Positions 26,021-34,710 of a DNA stretch of 64,000 nt are shown here, one piece after another (the first letter of the stretch is position 1; the number at the start of each line of letters is the position of its first letter). Source of the DNA: JBAZYK01 sp964582265 (GTDB lineage: Bacteria; Patescibacteriota; Gracilibacteria; UBA1369); the NCBI GenBank assembly GCA_964582265.1, contig CAZOQT010000002.1, forward strand, positions 1 to 64,000, in the 5' to 3' direction. The notes under the pieces are model-generated. The model did no database searches and was not told the origin of the DNA. It saw only the letters and a list, made by a program, of their open reading frames with translations. The position numbers and the translations under genes were made by a program.

Positions 26021-26467
26021 TTAAGGCAACATGGACCCGACGAGCTTGTTAACCAAAGCACCATCCGCCTTACCTTTTACTTTTGGCATAAGTGCGCCCA
26101 TTACCTTACCCATATCGGCTTTGGAAGTGGCCCCCATTTGTTGAATCACCTCAGCAATAATTTTTTTAAGTTCTTCCTCGCTCATCTGGGCAGGTAAATA
26201 TGCTTGAAGTACAACGATTTCCGCTTCTTCTTTAGCGGCCATTTCTGGACGATTGCCAGCTTTAAAACCTTCTACCGCATCTTTTCTTTGCTTAACTTCT
26301 TTACCAATAATAACAAGGACGTCATCATCCGTTGCTTCTTTGCGCTCACCAGAGGTTTCGAATTTTAAAATTGCGGCTTTTAGCATTCTTAAAGCAGACA
26401 CTTTGGTTTCGTCTTTTGCTTTCATGGAGGAAATCATATCTTGTTGTATTTGCTGTTTAAGAGTCAT
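26021..26467 (-). CDS. yqeY: GatB/YqeY-domain protein
   Basis: 148-residue helical protein homologous to the tail domain of the GatB amidotransferase subunit and thought to bind tRNA. Typical opening 'LKQQIQQDMISSMKAKDETKVSALRML', middle 'EVKQRKDAVEGFKAGNRPE' and C-terminal 'DMGKVMGALMPKVKGKADGA' are seen. It lies ten bases upstream of the aminotransferase on the same strand, suggesting cotranscription. An A/T leader repeat precedes its start. Confidence 0.93.
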   Translation of the reverse strand: MTLKQQIQQDMISSMKAKDETKVSALRMLKAAILKFETSGERKEATDDDVLVIIGKEVKQRKDAVEGFKAGNRPEMAAKEEAEIVVLQAYLPAQMSEEELKKIIAEVIQQMGATSKADMGKVMGALMPKVKGKADGALVNKLVGSMLP

Positions 26468-26469
26468 GG

Positions 26470-26499
26470 CAATTAGTAATTAATGATTAATAATTTGAA
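26470..26499 (-). repeat. A/T-only leader repeat before yqeY
   Basis: On the coding strand AATTATTAATCATTAATTACTAATT, cut off four bases before the ATG (shown here only as its pattern). Similar to the leaders of ftsA and ftsZ. Confidence 0.45.
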
Positions 26500-26630
26500 T
26501 TAAATTTGGAACATTGTAACAATTTGGCTTGTTAGCACGTTTTAAACAATTGCTACGCAGATTGTCACTACCTGTGAACATACCATAAGTTGATCACAAG
26601 CTGCAATTTGGGGAAGTTAGAAAACCATTT

Positions 26631-27905
26631 ATGAAAAAGATTTCAGGAAAATTTGAATTTGTGCGTTCGACAAAATTTTTGTCTAATCTAGCGCTATGCG
26701 CCTATTTAATGTGCCTTTTTGCAATGCCGGGGGCTATGGCTTTTACATTATCTTCTGGCGCAGAAAGCGACCTTTGCACTGCCCCCAAATATAGTGGGCA
26801 AACTGATCTTGTTGGACGCTTTAGACATAACTTTGTTTTGTTTGGCCATCATCAGAAATTTGAATTTGTCCCTGCCCCAGGTGAAAATGCGAAACTGCCA
26901 TTAAATGGGGTCTCATCAGATTTGAATAAATTGCTTGCGATAAATGTGGACAATGAAGCCGCATCAAAACTACCAACTGATCGAATTATAAAAATACGAA
27001 CGAGCAATTATCAGGCTTTTTGTGAAGGACTGCCGGTTATTGATTTTGTCGACTATTATCAGGATTACAAAAATTATGAAAATGGCTTTTTATTGATTGA
27101 AGGAAATTCCTTACCGGGTTTTGATGGAAATATTGTTTACAGGACAGACAAATTGGTGCAGGGGACTTTGAGAAGCAAATATGATTCTGCCTCTCAATCT
27201 ACTGATTACTTTTTAGAACTAGATTCAAATCAACAAAAGCAAATGCCTTTGCAAGATTATACTGTTGCTGATCCAACTTTTAACAGCAAACTATTGATCT
27301 TAAAAAAATTATCGTGGCTTGCCCAAAATGTGGATAAGACAATTTCTTTTACAATTGATGAATACGGCGTAAAAGCGGGAACTCCTTACATAAAAATCAA
27401 AACAAACTTTACAGATGTTGCGGCAAAAGATGTTTTTGCAAACGCAATTCAATATTTGAAATCCAATTATATTATTGATGGATATGCAGATGGAACTTTT
27501 CATCCAGAAAGAAACATCAGTCGAGCAGAATTTTCTAAAATGGCTCTTTTAAGTCGTATGAACTTGACCGATATTGGCGCGCTGGAAAATTGTTTTCCTG
27601 ACGTAGGCACAGCTAAAAAAACGTGGTTTGCGCCATACGTATGTGGGCTGAAATATGGAAAGGTCGTTCAGGGTTATAGCGACAACCTCTTTCATCCAGA
27701 AAAAAACATTTCAATTGCGGAAGCGCTCAAAATTTTGCTGCAGCTTTATGGAATTCCTTATGAAAAAACAGCCAACTGGACCGATGGGATAATGGCAAAA
27801 GCTAAAGAAAAAGCGCTTCTGAACTTTCCGGCGAATGATCCAAGTCTTACCATTACAAGAGGAGAGGTGGCATCCGTTTTGTATCAACTAGCCAAAACAA
27901 ATTAA
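26631..27905 (+). CDS. Secreted protein with three C-terminal S-layer homology (SLH) motifs
   Basis: 424 residues with an N-terminal Sec signal peptide (basic start, hydrophobic core about 18-33, likely cleavage after AMA at 37). The middle is unrecognised, beta-rich. The C-terminus has SLH motifs at about 263-310 ('GYADGTFHPERNISRAEF'), 322-375 ('GYSDNLFHPEKNISIAEA') and a more degenerate one at 380-424 ('ITRGEVASVLYQLAK'). SLH motifs bind cell-wall glycans, so this is probably a wall-attached surface protein. Convergent with the next gene, stop codons one base apart. Confidence 0.87.
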   Translation: MKKISGKFEFVRSTKFLSNLALCAYLMCLFAMPGAMAFTLSSGAESDLCTAPKYSGQTDLVGRFRHNFVLFGHHQKFEFVPAPGENAKLPLNGVSSDLNKLLAINVDNEAASKLPTDRIIKIRTSNYQAFCEGLPVIDFVDYYQDYKNYENGFLLIEGNSLPGFDGNIVYRTDKLVQGTLRSKYDSASQSTDYFLELDSNQQKQMPLQDYTVADPTFNSKLLILKKLSWLAQNVDKTISFTIDEYGVKAGTPYIKIKTNFTDVAAKDVFANAIQYLKSNYIIDGYADGTFHPERNISRAEFSKMALLSRMNLTDIGALENCFPDVGTAKKTWFAPYVCGLKYGKVVQGYSDNLFHPEKNISIAEALKILLQLYGIPYEKTANWTDGIMAKAKEKALLNFPANDPSLTITRGEVASVLYQLAKTN

Positions 27906-27906
27906 T

Positions 27907-29652
27907 TTATTTTTTTCGCCCAAGCACCTCATCTTCAATTTGTTGGATTCTTTTGGCGATTTCACTTGCTGACATTGGGGCTTTTGCCGTCGGCTGGTTA
28001 GACGCGCGTTTTCTAGCTAAGGGATCATGGTTGTTTGCAACAGAGCCAGTGCGTTTAAGATTTTTTTCTAGAGCAATAAAAGAGTTTATATCTGAGTTAA
28101 AATTGGCCTTACCTTGATTAGCTGAGAATTTTTGTTTACTCCAGGCACTCAATTCCTCCAATGAAACATCCGGACAAATCTCATGCAGTTTTTTAATAAG
28201 CACATTGTTAGCGTCTAAACTTATTTCTTCTCCGGGGAAGCCCATGTGCAAATTTGAAGTTCTACCTTTAAACCGATTATCATTTCGGGATTTTTTAAAA
28301 TCTTTCCAAATTTTTGCAAAAAATTCCCCGTCCTGTGCATATTTCTGCTCATCTATGTGAATATGTTTTGCGTCACCAAGTCTGGCGTGAACATTTTTTA
28401 TATAGGCTTCGTCCTGTCCGCTGCGAAGGGCCTGAAGGTCATAAATTAAAGCGCCGCGATTAATGCTTTCACGCAATTCCTGAAGTTTTGCGCGCTGTTT
28501 TGGGTTCGCTTTTTGTCCATAGAATTGAATAATAGATGCCAAGATGCCTCTTGTATCATTTGGAACAATAAAAGATGACGTCTTTAACGATACTTCCTGC
28601 ACGGTAATTTTTTGTGTTAGTTTTGGGTCGATTTGAGGGGTCCTAAAAACCGGCGCGGGTGGATATACATTTTTTTTATGATCCTCTTTGTTTTTTGTAG
28701 GCGAAAAATGAGCAGACGAGGCGTTTTGGTCAGAAGAATCCTGCTTGGTGTATTTGCCAATTCCATAAGCAGAAGTAAAACCCAAAATCATCGCAGCCGC
28801 TATTTTTAAAAACTCTTTACCGGCGGAAACCCTGTGGGCTACCCTGGCAGCTTTGTCTTCTTCGGTTTCTAAAATGATTTCCGGACCTCTTTGCCGAGAC
28901 TTATATTTAACTGGAGGCACATCGTTTACTTTGATAGTTTTATTTAAGGGAGACTTTAATAAACTCTCATCCGTGACAGGGGCCAACGCGACTGATAACG
29001 AATTTGTACGTTTTTTACTGGAGCGAATTGATTCAGGAGGAATTTGGATAAACAAATCCGTTACATTTTTTATAAGCTGCTCTCTGGCGCTAAAATTGCA
29101 CGCGTCAAAATAAAGCGACAGTTTTCTTCTGAATGGAGAATCATTCCAGATGAGTTCCTGTTTAAGCAATTCTTCTATCAGCACCTTTGCCTGACTTTGA
29201 TCTGTCTGACTTTGGAAATTAGAATAATTTGCTACAAGATAGGGGTAGAGCTCATTAGCAACGGGGACTACTTCGTTTTGAGCTTTTTTTCTTAGCGCTT
29301 CTATAACCCTTGGCCTTAAAATCCCCCTGATCGCCTGGCTGGTTGCCTGAATTTTTTCACCCAAAATCAAGGCCGCGTTCACAGGAGCGATATCTGGCAG
29401 ATCGCAATCTTTAAAATAGCTTACACACCGGTCCAGAATACTATCCACAGTCCAATCCTCGTTATTAAAAGCATTCCCAAACAAAGCATAATTAAAAGCC
29501 AGGTTAAAATGACTATTACAGGCATCCCGCAAATAAGCGGGATTAATTTCTCGTGCTGCGGCTATTTTTAAGGCTCGTTTTATTTCTTCTTTCGCAGGGT
29601 ATTCAAGATTTGAGCCTAAATTGGGTCCTTCTTTTTTTGATTCTTTGGCCAT
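27907..29652 (-). CDS. Hypothetical single-pass membrane protein, 581 aa
   Basis: Unrecognised. Residues 1-275 are charged and helical, with a basic segment near 215-265; a single hydrophobic helix (AAAMILGFTSAYGIG) falls near residues 280-298, followed by a Ser/Asn/Pro-rich stretch and a charged helical C-terminal half. The arrangement, cytoplasmic N-terminus and external C-terminus, is inferred from charge. The stop is next to the convergent SLH-protein stop. It begins with an ATG after a leader rich in small A/T hairpins. Confidence 0.7.
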   Translation of the reverse strand: MAKESKKEGPNLGSNLEYPAKEEIKRALKIAAAREINPAYLRDACNSHFNLAFNYALFGNAFNNEDWTVDSILDRCVSYFKDCDLPDIAPVNAALILGEKIQATSQAIRGILRPRVIEALRKKAQNEVVPVANELYPYLVANYSNFQSQTDQSQAKVLIEELLKQELIWNDSPFRRKLSLYFDACNFSAREQLIKNVTDLFIQIPPESIRSSKKRTNSLSVALAPVTDESLLKSPLNKTIKVNDVPPVKYKSRQRGPEIILETEEDKAARVAHRVSAGKEFLKIAAAMILGFTSAYGIGKYTKQDSSDQNASSAHFSPTKNKEDHKKNVYPPAPVFRTPQIDPKLTQKITVQEVSLKTSSFIVPNDTRGILASIIQFYGQKANPKQRAKLQELRESINRGALIYDLQALRSGQDEAYIKNVHARLGDAKHIHIDEQKYAQDGEFFAKIWKDFKKSRNDNRFKGRTSNLHMGFPGEEISLDANNVLIKKLHEICPDVSLEELSAWSKQKFSANQGKANFNSDINSFIALEKNLKRTGSVANNHDPLARKRASNQPTAKAPMSASEIAKRIQQIEDEVLGRKK

Positions 29653-29681
29653 AATAGTTTGGGGTTAATTTTTAAAAAAGA

Positions 29682-29790
29682 TCGTTATTTAAAAACGACA
29701 ATTGGGCCCTCGATTTTTAAATCGGGTTCGTTAAGAAAACTAAGCGAATAATTGTTAATGGTAACGCGTTTTGTTTTTAAAACAAAGCCT
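29682..29790 (-). other. Cluster of small A/T-rich inverted repeats upstream of the 581-aa gene
   Basis: TCGTT...AACGA (29682-29698), CGATT-ttta-AATCG (29711-29724) and a TTTGTTTT/AAAACAAA palindrome (about 29770-29787) follow one another within 110 bp. They lie in the 197-bp space before the 581-aa gene and could be terminator, leader structure or protein sites. Confidence 0.35.
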
Positions 29791-29849
29791 TTTGTTTCCT
29801 GAATAGGCTAAAATCGATTTACAACCTTAAATAAAATTAGCTTTATATT

Positions 29850-30647
29850 CTACCACTGAGCTACGTATTGATGCTGCTTTAACCACTTGCGAAGGTCTTG
29901 ATAATTTGGGCAATATTTTTTCACAAGAGCATGAAACCTTATTGAATGGTTATGGTGCACGGTGTGAGCTAATTCGTGAATGATAATGTAGTCAATAACA
30001 TCAAGTGGCATAAAAATAAGCCGCCAATTAAAGTTTAGATTATTGGCTCTGGAACAGCTTCCCCACCGCGTTTTTTGATCACGGACAGTAATTGTACCGT
30101 AATTCGTCTGCATTATTTTACTCAATTCATGCGTTCGCTTTTCAAAATATTTTTTGCCTTTAAGTCGAAGAAAAGTTTCTACCTCCTTCTTGGCCTTAGA
30201 AAGATATCCTGGATGATGTGTTTTAAAACTTTCCTGATCCTGACTTTTAAAATTTTGGGGAATAAAAACATTGATTTCATTTTGATTTTCACTGATGCGC
30301 GCACGTTTGTTAGCTGTGAAATAAACATGTACTGTTTGTAATTCACCCAAAACGTTTAATGTAAGCCCATCCTGAAAATGACGCCGATTTGAATTTTGCT
30401 TTGAAATCTTTTGCAGATTTTTAATTATCCAGGACTCTTTTTCTTTAATTAATTGGGAAATTTTGTCTGCACTGTAATGCAAGGGGACAACGACTTCCAA
30501 CCCTGTGGCGCTGATTTTAAGATAGGCACCCTTTACCGTATTGGCTTTAATCAAAGAAAAAGGAACATGCTTTTCTTGCAGCAAAATTTGTTGCCTGGAT
30601 TTAAGGCGTACAGACTTGCGTTTGATTAATCTGCGTAAAAGTGACAT
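29850..30647 (-). CDS. YgjP/WrpA-type metal-dependent hydrolase (DUF45)
   Basis: Zinc metallopeptidase-like protein of 265 residues. The signature 'VIDYIIIHELAHTVHHNHSIRFHALV' region shows HELAH plus a third His, the zincin HExxH-x(n)-H arrangement, with 'DQKTRWGSCSRANNLNFNWRL' just upstream, both diagnostic for this family. Start chosen at ATG 30647 (MSLLRRL); the frame extends 12 hydrophobic codons upstream. Cellular role in the family is poorly known. It is divergent from sdpR. Confidence 0.88.
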   Translation of the reverse strand: MSLLRRLIKRKSVRLKSRQQILLQEKHVPFSLIKANTVKGAYLKISATGLEVVVPLHYSADKISQLIKEKESWIIKNLQKISKQNSNRRHFQDGLTLNVLGELQTVHVYFTANKRARISENQNEINVFIPQNFKSQDQESFKTHHPGYLSKAKKEVETFLRLKGKKYFEKRTHELSKIMQTNYGTITVRDQKTRWGSCSRANNLNFNWRLIFMPLDVIDYIIIHELAHTVHHNHSIRFHALVKKYCPNYQDLRKWLKQHQYVAQW

Positions 30648-30720
30648 TGAACAAATTAAAAAGCACTGAAATACAAATATCACAAATTTTGACTGGATAT
30701 AAATTTTTATTTGAAATATG

Positions 30721-30749
30721 TTGATTTTCTTTGCGAGTTCAGTTATTAT
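30721..30749 (+). promoter_or_regulatory. Promoter of sdpR-sdpI
   Basis: TTGATT, exactly 17 bp, TATTAT. Predicted transcription start near 30756, just before the candidate operator. Confidence 0.6.
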
Positions 30750-30758
30750 TTAGACAGT

Positions 30759-30776
30759 TGGCTAAATATCTAACCA
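30759..30776 (+). promoter_or_regulatory. Candidate SdpR/ArsR-type operator
   Basis: Inverted repeat TGGCTA-aatatc-TAACCA with one mismatch, positioned between the presumed transcription start and the sdpR ATG, where a repressor would block its own operon. Confidence 0.5.
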
Positions 30777-30783
30777 TTAGATT

Positions 30784-31053
30784 ATGCTCACCAAAACCTA
30801 CGCCGCTTTAGCTGATCCTACCAGACAGAAAATTCTGGAACTATTAAAAAAGAAAGAAATGACGGCAGGTGAAATTGGAAAACATTTTTCCATAACCGCG
30901 CCTTCGTTATCACACCATTTGAATACACTTAAACAGGCAGATTTAATTCAATGCCGCAGAAACGGACAGGAACTTATTTATTCGATCAATACCAGCGTTT
31001 TTGAAGAGGTTGCTGATGCGTTGATTGCGTTTTTCACTAAACATAAATCTTAA
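30784..31053 (+). CDS. sdpR: ArsR/SdpR-family transcriptional repressor
   Basis: 89-residue winged-helix regulator. 'ALADPTRQKILELLKKKEMTAGEIGKHF' and 'SLSHHLNTLKQADLI' are the typical HTH and recognition helix. No metal-binding Cys pair (ELCVCDL type) is present, so it is not a metal sensor of the ArsR kind; it most resembles SdpR. It overlaps nothing and ends 10 bases before the SdpI-like gene, with promoter and operator visible upstream, indicating autoregulation. Confidence 0.87.
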   Translation: MLTKTYAALADPTRQKILELLKKKEMTAGEIGKHFSITAPSLSHHLNTLKQADLIQCRRNGQELIYSINTSVFEEVADALIAFFTKHKS

Positions 31054-31063
31054 TTAATTTCCT

Positions 31064-31720
31064 ATGAAAACACTTAAAATTGATTTAAAAAGGGAGATTT
31101 TTCCAATTAGTTTAATAATTTTAATGTTTGCGGTTTCGTTTTATTTTTATAAAAACTTTCCGGAGACTGTACCAATCCACTGGGATATTAATGGAAACGT
31201 TGATGGCTGGGGAAGCGCTTTAACTGGAGCATTTTTGATTCCTGCAATTACCGCACTGATGTATATAGTTTTGTTGTTGGTGCCTTTCATTGATCCCAAA
31301 AAAGAAAGATATACCGAGTTTGAAAAGCCATACCACATTTTTAAGAACATGATTGTTTTGTTTGTGACTGCCATACATTTTATGGCTGGCGCTTACGGCC
31401 TTGGATATAATATTCCAATGGACCGCGTGATTTTAGTTTTAGTGGGAATGCTCTTTTTGGTGATTGGAAATTATATGGGGAAAATTAAAAGCAACTGGAT
31501 GATTGGCATTCGCACTCCATGGACCCTTTCCAATGAAGATGTTTGGAATAAATCCAATCGTCTGGGGGGAAAGATGTTTGTAGTTGGAGGGCTGATTTTT
31601 ATTATTAACGCCTTGTTTCTACGCTTAAATATGGGGGTTATAACTATAGTGGTTTTAATTTTGATAGCGCTGGTGCCGATTGTGTATTCTTATTTTGCAT
31701 TTAAGAAGCAGCAAAAATAG
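31064..31720 (+). CDS. sdpI: SdpI-family membrane protein (toxin-immunity-like)
   Basis: 218-residue membrane protein with about six to seven hydrophobic segments. The extracytoplasmic 'FPETVPIHWDINGNVDGWGS' stretch near residue 33 is the DUF1648 signature and 'GNYMGKIKSNWMIGIRTPWTLSNEDVWNKSNRLGGK' near 140-172 is the SdpI signature. In Bacillus, SdpI is both immunity to the SdpC toxin and signal receptor for SdpR. No SdpC-like toxin gene is next to it here. Confidence 0.88.
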   Translation: MKTLKIDLKREIFPISLIILMFAVSFYFYKNFPETVPIHWDINGNVDGWGSALTGAFLIPAITALMYIVLLLVPFIDPKKERYTEFEKPYHIFKNMIVLFVTAIHFMAGAYGLGYNIPMDRVILVLVGMLFLVIGNYMGKIKSNWMIGIRTPWTLSNEDVWNKSNRLGGKMFVVGGLIFIINALFLRLNMGVITIVVLILIALVPIVYSYFAFKKQQK

Positions 31721-31757
31721 GTAAACCCATCAGTACAAAGTTTATAGACCCAAAAGC

Positions 31758-31787
31758 TTGACATGGAAGAAAATTAATTTACGATAT
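31758..31787 (+). promoter_or_regulatory. Promoter for the kinase-like gene
   Basis: Perfect TTGACA; an 18-bp spacer then CGATAT. The gene's first ATG is at 31803, so the leader would be very short (about 10 nt). Confidence 0.4.
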
Positions 31788-31802
31788 GCGCGAAAGTAAA
31801 AT

Positions 31803-33317
31803 ATGCGTATATCTATGGATAAATTAACAGATCTTTTTGCAGGCGAGTTAGAAGTACAATATTTTGAAAATGGTTATGGCCAAGTAAAGCCCAATGGGGA
31901 AATTAATGAAAAAGGGTCTTTGGATCTTTTGAAGAAAAAGACCAAGACGTTATTATTGTTGCCCCCAAAGGAAGTTAAGATCAAGCCTGGCGAATCGCGA
32001 GATGATTTTAAGGAGCGCATTGCGCGAATAGAATCATTACGGCGCCGAGTGGCAGAGCTTTATAAGAAGGCAGGATTAACTGTTTTGATGGGCTGTGCGC
32101 CTTTTATTAACGGCAAATACCATATTGACCCAAGAAAAGGGGCATGGCCATGGATGGAAATGGCTGATATTAAAACTACGTATAAAGTTAAGGCGAAATC
32201 GAAAAGAATTTATTTTGGAAATAATGACACGAGTGAACAAAATACTTTAAAAGAAGACGCACAAGAAGACGAAAAAAAATTCCCATATTTTGATTGGGCG
32301 CCCGAATACAATCATAAAATTATGACATACGCGCACCCAGCAATAACACAAGAAATAGTGATGAATACGAAGGGTGAGGAAATAGTCACTTTCACCAAAA
32401 TGCTGGAAGATCATAAAAATTTGTACTTTACCTATTTTGCACCTGACCAGATATTTAAATTACTTGATTGCTTTAGGCGTGTTGCATCTGCACTTGAATT
32501 CATGCATTCTAAAAATATAGCGCATGGAGATATAAAACCTGACAATATCTTGGTTAAAGACCCAGAAAGGTATTCATCTACTGATGCACTTTTATTTGAT
32601 ATGGAGAACTCATCTCCAGTTGGAGTATATAGCAAATATGGAACCAAAGAATACTCTGAAGACTCAATCTGGAAAGGAAAAGGCGTGAGCGTAGATAATA
32701 AAAGTGATATTTTTGCACTAGGTGTAACATTGCTAGAGAAACTTGGCATAGAGCCCAAAATCTTAGCGAACGCGGCCAAACAGGGGGCGAATGACTTTGA
32801 AAAAAGGCGCATATTGTCCAATTTACTTAATAAATTAAGGGTAGATGATAAAAATTTAAGAGAAGAATTAGGGGAGCTGATTTTTTCGATGATTCAAAAT
32901 CAAAAGGACATGAGACCAAGTGCGCAAATGGTTTTTGCAACTTTGAATGGTTTAATTAATAAATATCAACCCATGCAATCAAAAGTGCACCCGTGGCTTG
33001 CTGTTGCTACTGCTGGGCTAATTGGGATAGGAACATATTCCAGTCTTAAAACCAAATTCGGGCAAATGGAAGAAACCAACCCTGAAAAAACTTTTTGCAC
33101 AGAATTGCAAGCGGGCAACAAAATTGAAAATCATTCATTCCCGCCACAAGTGCACAGCATTGCCGACGCAGTCACCATGTGCCGTGATAAATATGGGTTC
33201 ATTTCTTATGACCCCCAAAAAATAAGCGAACGTATTGTTTATTTATCCACAATTAATCCTGCCATTCCGTCTGAATTATTAAAAGATGCAAAGCGGGTTA
33301 AGGCAACGCAAAAATAA
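31803..33317 (+). CDS. Protein-kinase-like membrane protein
   Basis: 504 residues. The C-lobe of a eukaryotic-type Ser/Thr kinase is clear: catalytic loop HGDIKPDN at 241-248 (Gly replaces the usual Arg of HRD) and the metal-binding DFG position reads DMEN from 266, then 'YGTKEYSEDSIW' and 'KSDIFALGVTLLEKLG' as the activation segment and F-helix, and 'DMRPSAQMV' near the end of the fold. The glycine-rich loop and VAIK lysine are not recognisable in the N-terminal 170 residues. A single membrane helix (about 398-415) is followed by an ~85-residue external tail with two Cys. Possibly active, possibly a pseudokinase. Confidence 0.75.
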   Translation: MRISMDKLTDLFAGELEVQYFENGYGQVKPNGEINEKGSLDLLKKKTKTLLLLPPKEVKIKPGESRDDFKERIARIESLRRRVAELYKKAGLTVLMGCAPFINGKYHIDPRKGAWPWMEMADIKTTYKVKAKSKRIYFGNNDTSEQNTLKEDAQEDEKKFPYFDWAPEYNHKIMTYAHPAITQEIVMNTKGEEIVTFTKMLEDHKNLYFTYFAPDQIFKLLDCFRRVASALEFMHSKNIAHGDIKPDNILVKDPERYSSTDALLFDMENSSPVGVYSKYGTKEYSEDSIWKGKGVSVDNKSDIFALGVTLLEKLGIEPKILANAAKQGANDFEKRRILSNLLNKLRVDDKNLREELGELIFSMIQNQKDMRPSAQMVFATLNGLINKYQPMQSKVHPWLAVATAGLIGIGTYSSLKTKFGQMEETNPEKTFCTELQAGNKIENHSFPPQVHSIADAVTMCRDKYGFISYDPQKISERIVYLSTINPAIPSELLKDAKRVKATQK

Positions 33318-33323
33318 CGAGCA

Positions 33324-33400
33324 TGGCGGAACGGACGGGACTCGAACCCGCGACCTCCACAGTGACAGTGTGGCGGTCTAACCAGCTGAACTACCGCTCC
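33324..33400 (-). tRNA. tRNA-Asp (GTC)
   Basis: 77 nt with an encoded CCA. The acceptor stem GGAGCGG pairs with CCGTTCC (one G-T), the anticodon stem CCACA/TGTGG encloses CTGTCAC with anticodon GTC, and the T-arm has GGTTCGAGTCC. Discriminator base is G, as expected for tRNA-Asp. Confidence 0.96.
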
Positions 33401-33485
33401 ATCTCCGCCCGCCTTGGCTTTAACAAGCCTTTAGGCACCTACATTGAACCTTTTTAAATGGATAACATCCAAAATTTGCCTGCCA

Positions 33486-33514
33486 ATAATAATGAAGAGG
33501 CCATTTTTTTGCAA
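33486..33514 (-). promoter_or_regulatory. Possible promoter for tRNA-Asp
   Basis: Minus-strand TTGCAA, 17 bp, TATTAT, about 80 bases upstream of the mature tRNA 5' end. Confidence 0.4.
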
Positions 33515-33562
33515 GCCCGATCGTTTTTGGGGTATAAAGAAAGTGTATTTTGAATATATTTT

Positions 33563-34699
33563 ATGCGCATTGGGATTGACTGCCGCATGTATTCTTCCGC
33601 CTTTACCGGGATTGGAAGATATGTGCATGAACTAACAGACAGGTTAATAAAACTGGACCGCGGAAATGAATATGTTTTGTTTTTTAATGATCCGGAATTT
33701 GAAAAATTTTCTACGCCAAATCCGCACGTAAAAAAAGTTTTGGTTAACGCGCCTCATTATTCTTTGGCCGAGCAATGGAAATTTTTGCGCTTTTTGAATC
33801 GTGAAAAACTGGATTTAATGCATTTTACACATTTTAATGCGCCAATTTTGTATAGAAAACCTTTTGTTGTGACTATTCATGACCTAACATTGTCGTTTTT
33901 TCCTGGCAAAAAAATGACTTCACCCGTACATAGAGTGGCATATCAGCTTACACTGGGAAATGCTGTGAAATCGGCCAGAGAAATTATTGCTGTATCACAA
34001 AATACAAGCAAGGATTTACAAAATTTGTTTAAGGTTCCTGCGGAAAAAATAAGCGTGGTTTATGAAGGAGTTAATGAAAATTTTCAACACGCAAAATTCA
34101 GCTCAGAAAAAACTGCACAGGTAAAAATCAAATATGGCCTTAACAAGCCATACTTATTATATACCGGGGTATGGCGCAGTCATAAAAATTTGAGCAACCT
34201 ACTTGAATCTTTTAAGATATTAAAAGATGAATACGGTTTTGATGGATACCTGGTGATTACAGGTCGTCATGATCCGCTTTATGCGCCTGAAATAATGGAA
34301 AAAGCTGCCAGTTACAAAATTGAATCCGATGTTATTTTTACCGGACTGGTGGAGGATGTAGACTTAATCCCGCTTTATAAAGGAGCTCTATTGTATGTTT
34401 TCCCTTCTTTGTATGAAGGATTTGGACTGCCACCACTTGAGGCTATGGCCTGTGGAGTACCGGTTGCGGCCTCAAATAGTTCCTGCATCCCGGAGATTTG
34501 TGGCGAAGGTAATGCGATTTTTTTTAATCCGCTAAATGTGCGCAACATGGCCGAAAAAATCTTTGAAGTGATTAGCCGAACCACCTTGCGAGAGGAATTA
34601 ATTAAGCGTGGCCTGGAGCGCGTAAAAGCTTTCTCCTGGGATAAAATGGCGAAAGAAACTCTGGAGATTTATAATAATATTTTAAGCGAGGTTTCTTAA
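33563..34699 (+). CDS. Glycosyltransferase, GT4 family (group 1)
   Basis: 378-residue GT-B transferase. N-terminal 'GIDCRMYSSAFTGIGRYVHEL' and the C-terminal donor-site block 'FPSLYEGFGLPPLEAMACGVPVAAS', with the E-x7-E arrangement, are typical of GT4 retaining mannosyl/glucosyl transferases. Presumably works at the membrane face in glycan or lipid-linked sugar assembly; donor and acceptor cannot be read. It ends 11 bases before the next gene. Confidence 0.92.
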   Translation: MRIGIDCRMYSSAFTGIGRYVHELTDRLIKLDRGNEYVLFFNDPEFEKFSTPNPHVKKVLVNAPHYSLAEQWKFLRFLNREKLDLMHFTHFNAPILYRKPFVVTIHDLTLSFFPGKKMTSPVHRVAYQLTLGNAVKSAREIIAVSQNTSKDLQNLFKVPAEKISVVYEGVNENFQHAKFSSEKTAQVKIKYGLNKPYLLYTGVWRSHKNLSNLLESFKILKDEYGFDGYLVITGRHDPLYAPEIMEKAASYKIESDVIFTGLVEDVDLIPLYKGALLYVFPSLYEGFGLPPLEAMACGVPVAASNSSCIPEICGEGNAIFFNPLNVRNMAEKIFEVISRTTLREELIKRGLERVKAFSWDKMAKETLEIYNNILSEVS

Positions 34700-34710
34700 A
34701 AACAGCACCC

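Noticed and set aside
24583..26064. A single long reading frame running through the N gap and into reversed-frame sequence
   Set aside because: Its last ~20 residues come from reading the left copy out of frame after unknown bases; the coherent gene is the merged aminotransferase.
33402..33450. GC-rich CCCGCCTTGGC near the tRNA as a member of a repeat family with the prfB leader hairpin (2827-2844)
   Set aside because: Only a few bases are shared and no third copy was found.
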